Below are positions 7,913 through 15,362 of a DNA stretch of 18,322 bases, one piece after another. Position 1 is the first letter of the stretch; the number at the start of each line of letters is the position of its first letter. Under the pieces are notes generated by a model, which searched no databases, had not been told where the DNA came from, and was given only the letters and a program-made list of their open reading frames with translations. Origin of the DNA: Planctomycetota bacterium (GTDB lineage: Bacteria > Planctomycetota > Planctomycetia > Isosphaerales > Isosphaeraceae); NCBI GenBank assembly GCA_021778575.1, contig JAJYCH010000013.1:1-18322 (forward strand), written 5' to 3'. Both the position numbers and the translations under genes were made by a program.

Positions 7913-9193
7913 GTGTCCTCGGAAACACAGATCGATGGACTCCAAGCCAAGCTGAACCATGCCCTGAGCATGTCGAGCGGCGACGATCTCCCGGTTTACG
8001 ATCCGGTGCAAAGAACAGCCGGGGATCGGCTGGCCGAGATCTCGCTCCCGCCAATGACCGACCCCACCGTCGATCATCTCGACCCCGAACTGGCCGCTCG
8101 TCGTGCCGATGTCGACGAAAAGCATCGGCGGATCATCACGTTTCTTCAGGCCATGGGGTACGACGCGGTCCTCTTGACCCGGGCCGACTCGATTGCCTGG
8201 TTCACCGCCGGTGGCGATCTCGGCCAGGAACTGGGGTCCGAGACCGGGGCAATCGCCCTGTTCATCAACTCGCTCACCCGCGCCGTGCTGACCGATAACG
8301 TTCAGAGTGCCCGGGTTTTTGAGGAGGAGCTGGCCGGGCTCGGTTTTCAACTCAAGGAACGGCTCTGGCACCAGGACTCCGCCCGGATCATCAGCGATCT
8401 CTGCCACAAGAAAAAAGTGGCGACCGATGGCCAGATCCCGGGCTTGATCGCCGAGTTCGACAAGATCGCGTCGCTCCGCCGGCCGATGACGGAACTGGAG
8501 CGTCAGACACTCCGATCACTCGGCAAGAGCTTGAGTCTGGCCGTCGAGGCAACCTGTCGGAGCATCCAGCCCGGCGAGACCGAGGCCGACGTGGCGGGCA
8601 ATCTCGCACACCGTCTGATTCGGGAAGGGATCACTCCGATCGAGTTGCGGGTCGGCGCCGATGACCGGCTCGACCGCTTTCGCCAGCCCCGCTTCAAAGC
8701 GGCCACCATTCGCGAACGGGTGACGATCCAGGTCACTGGTCGCCGCCTGGGGATCTGCGCGGCGATGACGCGGACCGTCTCGTTCATTCCCATCGCACCG
8801 CAGTTGCGGATCGACCACACTCTCGCCTCGATGGTGGCCGCGACCTGCACCTATTTTTCCAGGCCCGGAGAAATGGTCAGTGACGTCTATCGTCGGGCCA
8901 AGCGGATCTACGAGAAATTCGGCCGACCGGACGAATGGACGCTCGACTACCAGGGCTCGCTGATCGGCTATCAATCCCGAGAGCTTCCGCTCCTGCCCGA
9001 CTCCAGCCTCCGACTGATGGCCAATTGCGCACTCCGCTGGGGACCGAGCGTCGGTTCGTCCCGATCCGAAGATACGATCTTCATCGATGAGAAGGGATTT
9101 CACGTCATCACGAACACCCACCACTGGCCGCTGGTGGAAGTCTGCGTGAAAGGATTCACCATTCCGCGCCCCGGCATCCTCGAACGTACCTGA
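7913..9193 (+). CDS. M24 (aminopeptidase P/creatinase fold) family protein, probably metal-free pseudopeptidase
   Basis: 426 aa with the two-domain M24 layout. The N-terminal creatinase-like domain (about 50-190) includes FLQAMGYDAVLLTRADSIAW. The C-terminal pita-bread-like domain runs from about 205 to 415. The order of conserved blocks is kept: a TRT block (CAAMTRT), a GSLIG block and a terminal SEDTIF. Four of the five usual metal ligands appear replaced: Asp by Gln273, Asp by Ala284 (11-residue spacing intact), His by Ser349, and the Glu of the EPG motif lost. Only Glu386 remains. I infer a non-catalytic binding or scaffold protein. The longest frame starts at an ATG at 7850 without a good ribosome site. 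The GTG at 7913 has GGAGG (7901-7905) at 7 nt, so I prefer it. It lies 49 bp upstream of the M50 protease gene, likely in one operon. Confidence 0.85.
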   Translation: MSSETQIDGLQAKLNHALSMSSGDDLPVYDPVQRTAGDRLAEISLPPMTDPTVDHLDPELAARRADVDEKHRRIITFLQAMGYDAVLLTRADSIAWFTAGGDLGQELGSETGAIALFINSLTRAVLTDNVQSARVFEEELAGLGFQLKERLWHQDSARIISDLCHKKKVATDGQIPGLIAEFDKIASLRRPMTELERQTLRSLGKSLSLAVEATCRSIQPGETEADVAGNLAHRLIREGITPIELRVGADDRLDRFRQPRFKAATIRERVTIQVTGRRLGICAAMTRTVSFIPIAPQLRIDHTLASMVAATCTYFSRPGEMVSDVYRRAKRIYEKFGRPDEWTLDYQGSLIGYQSRELPLLPDSSLRLMANCALRWGPSVGSSRSEDTIFIDEKGFHVITNTHHWPLVEVCVKGFTIPRPGILERT

Positions 9194-9242
9194 ACCACCA
9201 AAATCATCATTTCCCGCTGAACATTCGTGGGGAAGCCGACGA

Positions 9243-10076
9243 ATGACAGAGGAGAGGGATCTCCCTCGGGAAAGGATCACAAGAGCCATGCGACTATCCT
9301 GGAAACTTGGCCGGGTCTCGGGTATCGACCTGTTTCTCCACCCGTCCGCCTTACTCTGGTTTTTCTTCGGCGCGCAGATGTCGGCGACTCCGCTCGAAAG
9401 CGCGGTGCTCGTCGTGGCCCTGCTCGGGTCGATCGTGCTCCACGAACTGGGGCATGCGTTGATGGCCCGTCAGTACGGCATCGATACGGCCGATATCACG
9501 CTCTACATCTTTGGAGGCGTGGCGCGGCTGGAGCGAATGCCCCGTTCGAGCGGCCCCGAACTACTGATCGCTCTGGCGGGTCCGGCGGTCAACTTCGCGA
9601 TCGTCCTGGCGCTGGGGGCGATTCTCGCTCTGACCAGTCTGGCGACTCCGTGGCCGCTGCCGTTGCTGGTAAACATCCTTACCATCAACCTGGGTCTGGG
9701 GATCTTCAACCTGATTCCCGCGTTCCCGATGGACGGCGGACGAGTTCTCCGGGCGCTTCTGAGCGGCTGGCTCGGACGGGTGAAGGCCACCGAGACCGCC
9801 GCCGCTCTGGGGCGAGGGCTGGCGATCGCCGGTGGACTTTATTTCCTGGTCAGCGGCAACTATCAGGCGATCATTCTGGCCCGGTTTGTCGACATGGCCG
9901 GTTCGCTCGAACTTCAGCAGGTCCGCGCGGAGGGGCGCGGACTGTCGATCCCGGGCGGATTCGTGAATCTTCCCGATCCCCCGCCCGGTTGCCGCTGGGC
10001 TGATAGCGGCAATGGTATCTTGCGGCCCGTTCCGATCATGATGAACCCCATGAGGCGTGACCGCTCATGGAGTTAA
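9243..10076 (+). CDS. M50-family site-2 metalloprotease, short form without CBS or PDZ domains
   Basis: 277 aa membrane protease of the SpoIVFB/M50B-like branch. HELGH is at 67-71 in IVLHELGHALMARQYGI. GGVARLERMP follows the second helix, and the second metal motif NLIPAFPMDGGR (Asp164) is at 156-167. There are about five or six membrane segments between residues 33 and 215. Many relatives carry a C-terminal pair of CBS domains; here there is only a roughly 55-residue Pro/Gly-rich tail (LPDPPPGCRWADSG). It should cleave a substrate inside the membrane, but no substrate is evident. The ATG at 9243 has GGGGAAG 7 nt upstream; the internal ATG at 9288 is an alternative start. The final codons overlap the next small gene by 10 bp. 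It is distinct from the large RseP-type protease at 4917-6998. Confidence 0.92.
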   Translation: MTEERDLPRERITRAMRLSWKLGRVSGIDLFLHPSALLWFFFGAQMSATPLESAVLVVALLGSIVLHELGHALMARQYGIDTADITLYIFGGVARLERMPRSSGPELLIALAGPAVNFAIVLALGAILALTSLATPWPLPLLVNILTINLGLGIFNLIPAFPMDGGRVLRALLSGWLGRVKATETAAALGRGLAIAGGLYFLVSGNYQAIILARFVDMAGSLELQQVRAEGRGLSIPGGFVNLPDPPPGCRWADSGNGILRPVPIMMNPMRRDRSWS

Positions 10077-10276
10077 AATCGATCATCGAACTGGGGGTCG
10101 ACGAAGCCCATGCAATCCTGCGCGATCGCTTCGGACAGACCGACCTTCCGCCGCTCGAAGTAATCGAGAATGAAGACTGGGGCCGCGACCATCTGCTGTC
10201 GCGGTTCGAGTCGATCACACCCGACGACCTGGCCAAGGCCGGCTTGACCCGCGATCCCGGCTGGGATCGTCCCTGA
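10067..10276 (+). CDS. Small acidic protein of unknown function
   Basis: 69 aa, starting with an ATG that overlaps the end of the M50 protease gene by 10 bp and ending 16 bp before the convergent EF-Tu-like gene. The sequence is acidic with an amphipathic start (MELKSIIELGVDEAHAILRDRF) and contains ENEDWGRDHLLSRFESI. No signal peptide, membrane helix or Cys motif is visible, and I recognise no family. The overlap suggests translational coupling to the protease, so a regulatory or adaptor role is possible but unproven. GAGG lies 12 nt upstream, which is a little far. The opposite-strand frame over the same bases looks like a shadow. Codon composition resembles the neighbours, which moderately supports a real gene. 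Confidence 0.55.
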   Translation: MELKSIIELGVDEAHAILRDRFGQTDLPPLEVIENEDWGRDHLLSRFESITPDDLAKAGLTRDPGWDRP

Positions 10277-10292
10277 TCCTGACCGACCTCGC

Positions 10293-10616
10293 TCACCCGC
10301 CCCAGGGACGAACCACTCCCGAGGCGTGGAGATCGCTGCCGTCGTCCGCTTCGATCCGGAACCGAAGTCCAGGCTCAACCGGCACCGGCAGAGCGAGCTT
10401 CAGGCTCAGGCAGGTGCAGATTCTTTCGTCGAAGGTGCCGAGCGGATTGCGGGCGACCACCGTCGCGAGGACCTCGGCCGTCCTGATCCGGGCGAGCCAG
10501 GTCGAACCGGGGATGCACCGTGCAAGCCAGTTTTCGGCGTGATCGGAATCGTCGGCTGTGACGAGCGCCTCGACTCTGTCGACTTCGCGAGCATCGGGCT
10601 GCGGTCGTGCGGGCAT
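10293..10616 (-). CDS. Small protein resembling EF-Tu domain III (beta-barrel)
   Basis: 107 aa. The second half (about 43-105) reads like the C-terminal barrel of translational GTPases. It starts IRTAEVLATVVAR and ends VPVEPGLRFRIEADDG followed by ASGVVRPWGG, paralleling the EF-Tu ending '[20 protein letters not shown]'. There is no GTPase domain. The first 40 residues contain an acidic helix (DREVDRVEALV-like, then ADDSDHAENW). Function is unknown; barrels of this kind bind RNA or proteins, and that role here is inference. The ATG at 10616 has GAGGTG 8 nt upstream. A longer TTG start at 10661 overlaps the hemG stop but is less likely. It lies 41 bp downstream of hemG and is probably co-transcribed with it. 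Confidence 0.75.
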   Translation of the reverse strand: MPARPQPDAREVDRVEALVTADDSDHAENWLARCIPGSTWLARIRTAEVLATVVARNPLGTFDERICTCLSLKLALPVPVEPGLRFRIEADDGSDLHASGVVRPWGG

Positions 10617-10657
10617 GGGAGATTCACCTCGATCGAATGACGATGGAGTTTTCCAGG

Positions 10658-12127
10658 TCAAGCGGCCGCGGGTGCGGCGGGATCAGCCAGAGCGACCAGC
10701 AAGGTTCCGGCGGCATCGAGCCCCGACCGGACGCAGTCGGGAATTCCCACGCCACCGAACGCGTTCCCCGCCAGAACCAGTCGCGAATGCTTCGAGGCTC
10801 GCTGGCGGATCGAATCCACACGTTCGAGGTGTCCCAGCGTATATTGCGGCATCGCTCGCGAGTGCCGGGCGATCTCAAGGAACAGCGGCTCGCCGGTCAC
10901 TCCAAGAAGGCCGGCCAGTTCCCCTTTCACGAGCGTCCGCAGTTCGTCGTCTTCGAGATCGAACAGCGCGGGCTGGGTCGCTCCGCCCACGAAGACTCGC
11001 ATCAGGACCGAGCCATCGGGCGCCCGACGGGGAAATTTGACGCTGAGGAATGACATGGCCAGGATCGACCGCCCTTCAATGATCGGCACGACCGCTCCAA
11101 AACCGTTGAGCGGATGCTGAATCTGGTCGCGACGAAAGGCCGCCGTGACGATGGCCGACGAGGCATAGGGGATCGACCGCAGTTGAAGCGCCAGTTCGGG
11201 ATCAAAGCCGTCGATCAGTCGGGCCGAAGCGTGGGCCTCGGTGGTCAGGATCACACCACCCGCCTCGATCGGCGGACCATCGAGCAGTTCGATCCGCCAG
11301 GGCTTGCCGGCGTCGGGACGGATGATCCGTCGGACCGCGGTGTTGGTCCGGATCGTCCGAGGCGGAAGCGCGGCGGCCAGAGCTCGAGGCAAGGTATCCA
11401 TTCCGTCGGCAAAGCTGGCGAACAGGCCGTAGCGGGCACCGGAGGCATCGCGATCAATCGCTTTCGATTTCCGGGACTGGCGAAGCGCGGCCAGAATCAG
11501 GCTCCCGTGCTCCCGTTCCATTGCGGGAAACTGAGGAAGGGTAGCCTTCAGGCTTAATTCCGCCGGATTTGCGGTATAAATTCCGCCGACGAGCGGTTGG
11601 ACGAGCCGGTCGAGCGCCTCGCGTCCCAATCGTCTCCGGACGAAGGCGGCCAGGCTTTCGTCGGCATCGTCCGATTTTCGAGGGAGGATCAAGTCCATCA
11701 TCATCCGGAGCTTGCCGCGAATCGACAGGATCGGTGACGTCAAGAGCGGCAAGATCCGGCTCGGCGCCATGAGCACGAAACCATCGGGAACCGGCAGGAG
11801 CCGGCCACCTCGGACGACGAATGACCGGCGATTCCGGTCGTCGGTCCCGATCAACTGATCGCCAAGACCGAGCTGATGGGCCAGGTCAAGAGCCCAGGGT
11901 TTGTTCGTGATGAACGAGTCGGCCCCCCCTTCGATCGTGAAGCCGTCACGCCGATCGGTCCAGACTGCGCCACCGATCTTCTCGCGGGATTCGAGGACAA
12001 TCACTTCGAGAGGTCGACGAGAGGTCGAGACACGGGAAACCAGGCCATAGGCTGCCGAGAGGCCGGTCAAACCGCCACCGACGACGACCACGCGATCTCG
12101 ACTTGACCCACGTTCGGAATGGTCCAT
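10658..12127 (-). CDS. hemG: HemY-type protoporphyrinogen/coproporphyrinogen III oxidase
   Basis: 489-aa FAD-dependent oxidase of the oxygen-dependent (HemY) type, catalysing the six-electron oxidation of protoporphyrinogen IX or, in the coproporphyrin-dependent branch, coproporphyrinogen III. The N-terminal dinucleotide fold VVVVGGGLTGLSAAYGL is at about 13-29. VIVLESREKIGGAVWT is the FAD ribose region, followed by GFTIEGGADSF. A central substrate-binding block has LVQPLVGGIYTANPAELSLKA, and the C-terminal FAD motif LVLAGNAFGGVGIPDCVRSG is typical. The sequence alone does not settle which substrate is used. The ATG at 12127 follows GAAAG about 10 nt upstream, and a GTG one codon earlier is possible. 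hemE lies upstream on the same strand but is separated from it by the pseudopilin cassette. The 107-aa EF-Tu-like gene follows at 41 bp. Confidence 0.95.
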   Translation of the reverse strand: MDHSERGSSRDRVVVVGGGLTGLSAAYGLVSRVSTSRRPLEVIVLESREKIGGAVWTDRRDGFTIEGGADSFITNKPWALDLAHQLGLGDQLIGTDDRNRRSFVVRGGRLLPVPDGFVLMAPSRILPLLTSPILSIRGKLRMMMDLILPRKSDDADESLAAFVRRRLGREALDRLVQPLVGGIYTANPAELSLKATLPQFPAMEREHGSLILAALRQSRKSKAIDRDASGARYGLFASFADGMDTLPRALAAALPPRTIRTNTAVRRIIRPDAGKPWRIELLDGPPIEAGGVILTTEAHASARLIDGFDPELALQLRSIPYASSAIVTAAFRRDQIQHPLNGFGAVVPIIEGRSILAMSFLSVKFPRRAPDGSVLMRVFVGGATQPALFDLEDDELRTLVKGELAGLLGVTGEPLFLEIARHSRAMPQYTLGHLERVDSIRQRASKHSRLVLAGNAFGGVGIPDCVRSGLDAAGTLLVALADPAAPAAA

Positions 12128-12237
12128 CACATCAGAGCTTTCTTCAGAGAGGAACGGGAATTGTCCTCGCGAGCGGATCGTAAAATTCCGGGCAAACTTG
12201 TGCCGACCGAGAACCGGCGGAATGAGCGGCTCTATTT

Positions 12238-12249
12238 CCGATCATAGCA
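12238..12249 (-). promoter_or_regulatory. Candidate extended -10 promoter for hemG
   Basis: On the minus strand, TGC precedes TATGAT (12241-12246), matching an extended -10 (TGnTATAAT-like), about 114 bp before the hemG ATG. No good -35 hexamer is seen at 17 bp. It sits in the 321-bp gap 12128-12448, which otherwise holds only the hairpin at 12373-12405. Confidence 0.3.
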
Positions 12250-12372
12250 GATCAAAAACCGCGCGCGAACGAGGTGCCGGGGAGTGGTCGATTTTGCGAT
12301 GGGAGAGGAGGAAGCGGAGGCGGAAGTCCAGGAATTGCTGGTGTCTCAAGCGAGGATTCGGAAAGGCAACGA

Positions 12373-12405
12373 CCACGGGCTCGTCCTTGGTGGACGAGCC
12401 CGTGG
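12373..12405 (-). terminator. Strong hairpin terminator after the pseudopilin-lipoprotein pair
   Basis: A perfect 14-bp inverted repeat, CCACGGGCTCGTCC (12373-12386) and GGACGAGCCCGTGG (12392-12405), with a 5-nt loop. On the minus strand it lies 43 bp beyond the lipoprotein stop and is followed by TCGTTGCCTTTCC, a weak T-rich tail. It insulates the pseudopilin cassette from hemG. Confidence 0.75.
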
Positions 12406-12448
12406 CGAGAAATCTGAGAGGGAACGCGATCGTTCTCGACAGCTCGGA

Positions 12449-12631
12449 TCAGTTCTTGATCTCATTTGCGGTCGGAGCGGGCGGAGCCGTGGCCGTACCC
12501 TTGGAAGGATTGCCGGCCGGAGCCGTGGCGGCCGGTGCCGTGGCCGACGGCGCCGTGGTCTTGGGAGCTTCGTCGCAGCCGGAGAACAAAGCCAGAACCG
12601 GGATCGCGATCGCAAAGCAGCGAATCATCAT
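12449..12631 (-). CDS. Small Ala/Pro/Thr-rich lipoprotein
   Basis: 60 aa. A short signal peptide (MMIRCFAIAIPVLALFSGC) ends in a lipobox with the lipidated Cys at about 19. The rest is a low-complexity tail of Ala, Pro and Thr (for example TTAPSATAPAATAPAG) ending in NEIKN. It has no domain and is probably an extended surface or periplasmic linker peptide. Tiny lipoproteins of this sort often follow DUF1559 genes in planctomycetes, so the two products may act together; this is inference. The frame can be opened at 12673, but the ATG at 12631 has GAGG 8 nt upstream and yields the proper signal peptide. It lies 48 bp downstream of the pseudopilin gene and upstream of a strong hairpin. Confidence 0.78.
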   Translation of the reverse strand: MMIRCFAIAIPVLALFSGCDEAPKTTAPSATAPAATAPAGNPSKGTATAPPAPTANEIKN

Positions 12632-12679
12632 CGAAGAAACCTCAGAAAGAAAGTAACGGAGAGTGTGAGCCACGAGAAC

Positions 12680-13735
12680 TCAGTACGCGTCGGAACTCAC
12701 GATTTCGCCCAGGTTCCGGCTTCCGAGTGACTGGAGTATCGTGGTATTCGTCGTGGACTTGAGAAACCGGACCGAGCCGTCGCAGAAAGCGAAATTCGCC
12801 CCGCCGGGATGCTGCGACCGAAAGCCGAACTGACCCAGGTTCTGGCAAGCCGGGGCGGCTGACCAGCCGATCGGATTACCGTACTGTGGGACCGCGAACG
12901 GACCGCCGCAATTCCCGATTGCCGAACTTGCCGACGTGGTATTCGGCGGAGAGTTGATCTTCGGGACCGTGTAGGCACCTCCGGTGATCCGGACGTCGTT
13001 GGCCCAACCCGCGATCCCCGGACCACCCCAATAACCGGAAGTGTTGCCGAAATTGAACGGCGAATTAACCGTCGTATCCTGCAAGAAGCGCGAGGTCTCG
13101 CCGATCGAGATCGTGTTGCTGGTGCCGTCGGTGATATCGGAGATCTTGTAGGCGATGCCGGTACCGAAGACGCCATCGCCATCGATCGCGCCGCAGCGGC
13201 TGGCGTTCGGAGCGGATGTGCTCGAACCCCAACTGTAAGCAATATTCTCGGTAGCACCACGGCAGGGAGAGTACGACGACTGCACGAACTGGACGATCCC
13301 GATCGGCTCCTGATAGGCCACCGTGTCCGACGGGCAGTTGAAGGCGGCGATCCGGGTATCCCAGGCGGTGTTCTGAGCGCCGTAGTTCCAGGCGAGCGAG
13401 AAGTTGATCGCGGAATAGGTATTACCCTGCTCCAGGTACGCGATCAGGTAATCGTTCATCGTGAAACCGGTGTTGGTACAGGGTCCGCCGTACTTGATGT
13501 TAACGGTCTGAGTACCACCCGAGATGCCCATCGGCAAGGAGCCCTGAGCACTTTCGTAGTTCGCGATGGCCAGCCCCATCTGCTTGAGGTTGTTCGTGCA
13601 CTGGGCACGACGAGCGGCCTCACGCGCGGCCTGAACGGCCGGCAAGAGCAACGCGATGAGAACCGCGATGATCGCGATCACGACCAGCAGTTCGATGAGC
13701 GTGAAGCCACGACGAAAAGAACGACGACTCACCAT
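12680..13735 (-). CDS. DUF1559 pseudopilin-like protein with H-X9-DG C-terminal motif
   Basis: 351 aa. The N-terminus is a type IV prepilin leader ([20 protein letters not shown]), so it should be cleaved by prepilin peptidase after Gly and methylated at Phe. The helix [18 protein letters not shown] follows, then [21 protein letters not shown]1559 beta-rich domain ends with [16 protein letters not shown], which is the H-X9-DG motif. Proteins of this family are strongly expanded in Planctomycetes. They are thought to be exported surface or pseudopilus components, but precise roles are mostly unknown. The frame can open at the ATG 13753, but the ATG at 13735 has AAGGAA 9 nt upstream and matches the family start [15 protein letters not shown]. 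A long leader with two inverted repeats precedes it. Confidence 0.95.
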   Translation of the reverse strand: MVSRRSFRRGFTLIELLVVIAIIAVLIALLLPAVQAAREAARRAQCTNNLKQMGLAIANYESAQGSLPMGISGGTQTVNIKYGGPCTNTGFTMNDYLIAYLEQGNTYSAINFSLAWNYGAQNTAWDTRIAAFNCPSDTVAYQEPIGIVQFVQSSYSPCRGATENIAYSWGSSTSAPNASRCGAIDGDGVFGTGIAYKISDITDGTSNTISIGETSRFLQDTTVNSPFNFGNTSGYWGGPGIAGWANDVRITGGAYTVPKINSPPNTTSASSAIGNCGGPFAVPQYGNPIGWSAAPACQNLGQFGFRSQHPGGANFAFCDGSVRFLKSTTNTTILQSLGSRNLGEIVSSDAY

Positions 13736-13999
13736 GAAAATCAATTCCTTCATGAAGCAAATTCGGCATGTCCAGGACTACCGAGGGAGAGATTACGGTG
13801 CTTACACGTCCTGGTTCACGAAGTAAGAGGGGACACTACTTCGCTGGCAAGCGCCGTGGCGAGACAAAAAATAACAAAAGAGGGTGAGAGTTGAGAAAGG
13901 TGGGAAGGTAGAGGAAATCGACACCGGGTCTCAAATCTCTCATGAATCTTATATCGTTCGGTTGCGATGACAAGTCTTTGCTCAAAAAATTATCAATGT
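13736..13999 (-). promoter_or_regulatory. Leader and promoter region of the DUF1559 pseudopilin gene
   Basis: 264 bp between hemE and the pseudopilin gene, more AT-rich than its surroundings. It contains a 7-bp inverted repeat CGAAGTA (13819-13825) / TACTTCG (13837-13843). A second, wider one is CCAGGAC (13772-13778) / GTCCTGG (13808-13814). Both lie 37-110 bp before the start codon. On the minus strand a TTGTCA and a TATAAG near 13949-13974 resemble promoter hexamers, but the 14-bp spacing is too short to call. No small gene is seen. Confidence 0.4.
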
Positions 14000-15070
14000 C
14001 TACTTGACCCGATGTGCCGACGAGGTCTCATGAACAAGCTCAATTAGACGCAAGACATTATCCACCGGGGTCTGAGGCATGATCCCGTGGCCCAGATTGA
14101 AGATATGTCCGGGGCGACCGGCCGCTTGACCCAGAATTCGTCGGGTTTGTCGCTCGACTTCGGCGAATGGTCCAAAGAGTGTCACGGGATCGAGATTTCC
14201 CTGGACCGCGACACCGGGACCCAGCCGGTTCCAACCATCAGCCAGTTCGATCCGCCAGTCGAGACCGATCACCTGTCCACCGCAATCGCGCTGGAGTTCC
14301 AGCAGCGTCGACGTATCGGTCCCGAAGTGGATCGATGGTGTTGTGGGATCGAGTGATTCGAACAGTCGTCGCATGTGCGGTTGGACAAATCGGCGATAAT
14401 CCTCGGGACCGAGCGTGCCGACCCAGCTATCGAACAGTTGCAGAGCCTGGGCTCCGGCGGCGGCCTGAGCGTTCAAGTAGACGATCGTCGCGTCGGTGAG
14501 GATCGTCATCAGGGCGTTCCACGCACCGGGGTCGCGATACATGAAGCTCTTGGCTTTCTCATAGTGCCGCGAGCCTCCTCCTTCGATCGCGTAGCAGGCC
14601 AAAGTGAACGGCGCGCCGGCGAAACCGATCAGCGGGGTTGTCGGACGCAGGGCCGACCGGATCGAGCGAACGGCCTGGAGCACATAATCGAGTGGAGCGA
14701 CATCATCCATCCGTCGGAGCCGGTCGACGTCGGCGGATTCACGGATCGGATTATGGATGACCGGCCCTTCCCCCTTGGCGAATTCGAGGTCGAGGCCCAG
14801 CGGTTCGAGAATCAACAGGATATCGGCGAAGAGAATCGCCGCGTCGACGCCCAGCCGTTCGGCGGCGGTGACCGTCACCTCGGTGGCCAGGTCGGGATTC
14901 TTGCAGAGTTCGAGAAACGTGACCTTCGACCGGACCTCGCGATATTCCGCCATGTAACGTCCGGCCTGACGCATCAGCCAGACCGGGGTGACGTCGGTGG
15001 GTTCACGGCGGCAGGCCTTCAGGAACGGACTGTCGTGAAGAAGCTGGGAATCGGAATTCACGAGGTCCAT
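14000..15070 (-). CDS. hemE: Uroporphyrinogen decarboxylase
   Basis: 356 aa, the normal family length. HemE decarboxylates the four acetate side chains of uroporphyrinogen III to give coproporphyrinogen III in the cytoplasm, without a cofactor. The signature PVWLMRQAGRYM is at 29-40, with the Arg and Gln that bind the carboxylates. The catalytic Asp is probably Asp83 in AILFADILL. GFAGAPFTLACYAIEGG is the second signature, IHFGTDTS and GLDWR follow, and the C-terminus carries VQGNLDP and NLGHGIMPQTPVDNV. The ATG at 15070 suits the family N-terminus, but the ribosome site is weak. The gene is upstream of the pseudopilin cassette and the hemG oxidase gene on the same strand. A promoter candidate lies 54 bp upstream. 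Confidence 0.97.
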   Translation of the reverse strand: MDLVNSDSQLLHDSPFLKACRREPTDVTPVWLMRQAGRYMAEYREVRSKVTFLELCKNPDLATEVTVTAAERLGVDAAILFADILLILEPLGLDLEFAKGEGPVIHNPIRESADVDRLRRMDDVAPLDYVLQAVRSIRSALRPTTPLIGFAGAPFTLACYAIEGGGSRHYEKAKSFMYRDPGAWNALMTILTDATIVYLNAQAAAGAQALQLFDSWVGTLGPEDYRRFVQPHMRRLFESLDPTTPSIHFGTDTSTLLELQRDCGGQVIGLDWRIELADGWNRLGPGVAVQGNLDPVTLFGPFAEVERQTRRILGQAAGRPGHIFNLGHGIMPQTPVDNVLRLIELVHETSSAHRVK

Positions 15071-15123
15071 ACCGCGCTCGGGTGGGAAGGAATCGGCCCG
15101 GTCGGCCGTTGATCAAAGGGTCG

Positions 15124-15152
15124 ATCATAAGCCAGAGCGGGCGATTTGCGAA
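15124..15152 (-). promoter_or_regulatory. Candidate sigma70-type promoter for hemE
   Basis: On the minus strand, TTCGCA (15147-15152) and TATGAT (15124-15129) are spaced by 17 bp, with the -10 about 54 bp before the hemE ATG. The divergent region 15071-15362 (292 bp) also holds an A8 run at about 15162-15169 and a TAGAAT at 15261-15266 that could be a -10 for the LOG gene but lacks a -35. No gene is supported there. Confidence 0.4.
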
Positions 15153-15362
15153 GCCCGGCAGAAAAAAAACAACCGTTCCGATCAATCGGCCTCCGCCCTT
15201 TCACCCTTCAGACGATTGTCAGCGTATCATTGAGGGTAGGATGATTCTTTTCCGTTCGGGTAGAATAGCATTACATCAGACCCAGGGAAGGTCGGGAGGC
15301 TCGCAGGCCGGTATGGTTCCGGATGGTGGTCTCCTTCTTGAGAGAATGGCAAGGTTCTGGAT

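Noticed and set aside
9227..10003. Plus-strand 258-aa frame overlapping the M50 protease in another frame
   Set aside because: The other frame contains HELGH and the MDGG motif; this one is Arg/Gly/Ser-rich and featureless.
10073..10378. Minus-strand 101-aa frame opposite the 69-aa gene
   Set aside because: It overlaps both the small plus-strand gene and the EF-Tu-like gene, has no ribosome site and has shadow-like composition.
12198..12762. Plus-strand frames across the small lipoprotein region
   Set aside because: They are antisense to the lipoprotein and pseudopilin genes, and their Gly/Arg repeats come from the Ala/Pro codons of the lipoprotein tail.
13860..13999. Possible sigma70 promoter TTGTCA / TATAAG for the pseudopilin gene
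   Set aside because: The spacing is only 14 bp, too short for a standard promoter, so it is mentioned only within the leader entry.
14375..15112. Plus-strand 245-aa frame opposite hemE
   Set aside because: It is antisense to a complete hemE, with shadow-type composition and no recognisable domain.
15155..15200. A8/T8 tract upstream of hemE as a terminator
   Set aside because: On the minus strand the T8 follows only a 5-bp stem (CCGAT/ATCGG), and no minus-strand gene lies upstream for it to terminate.
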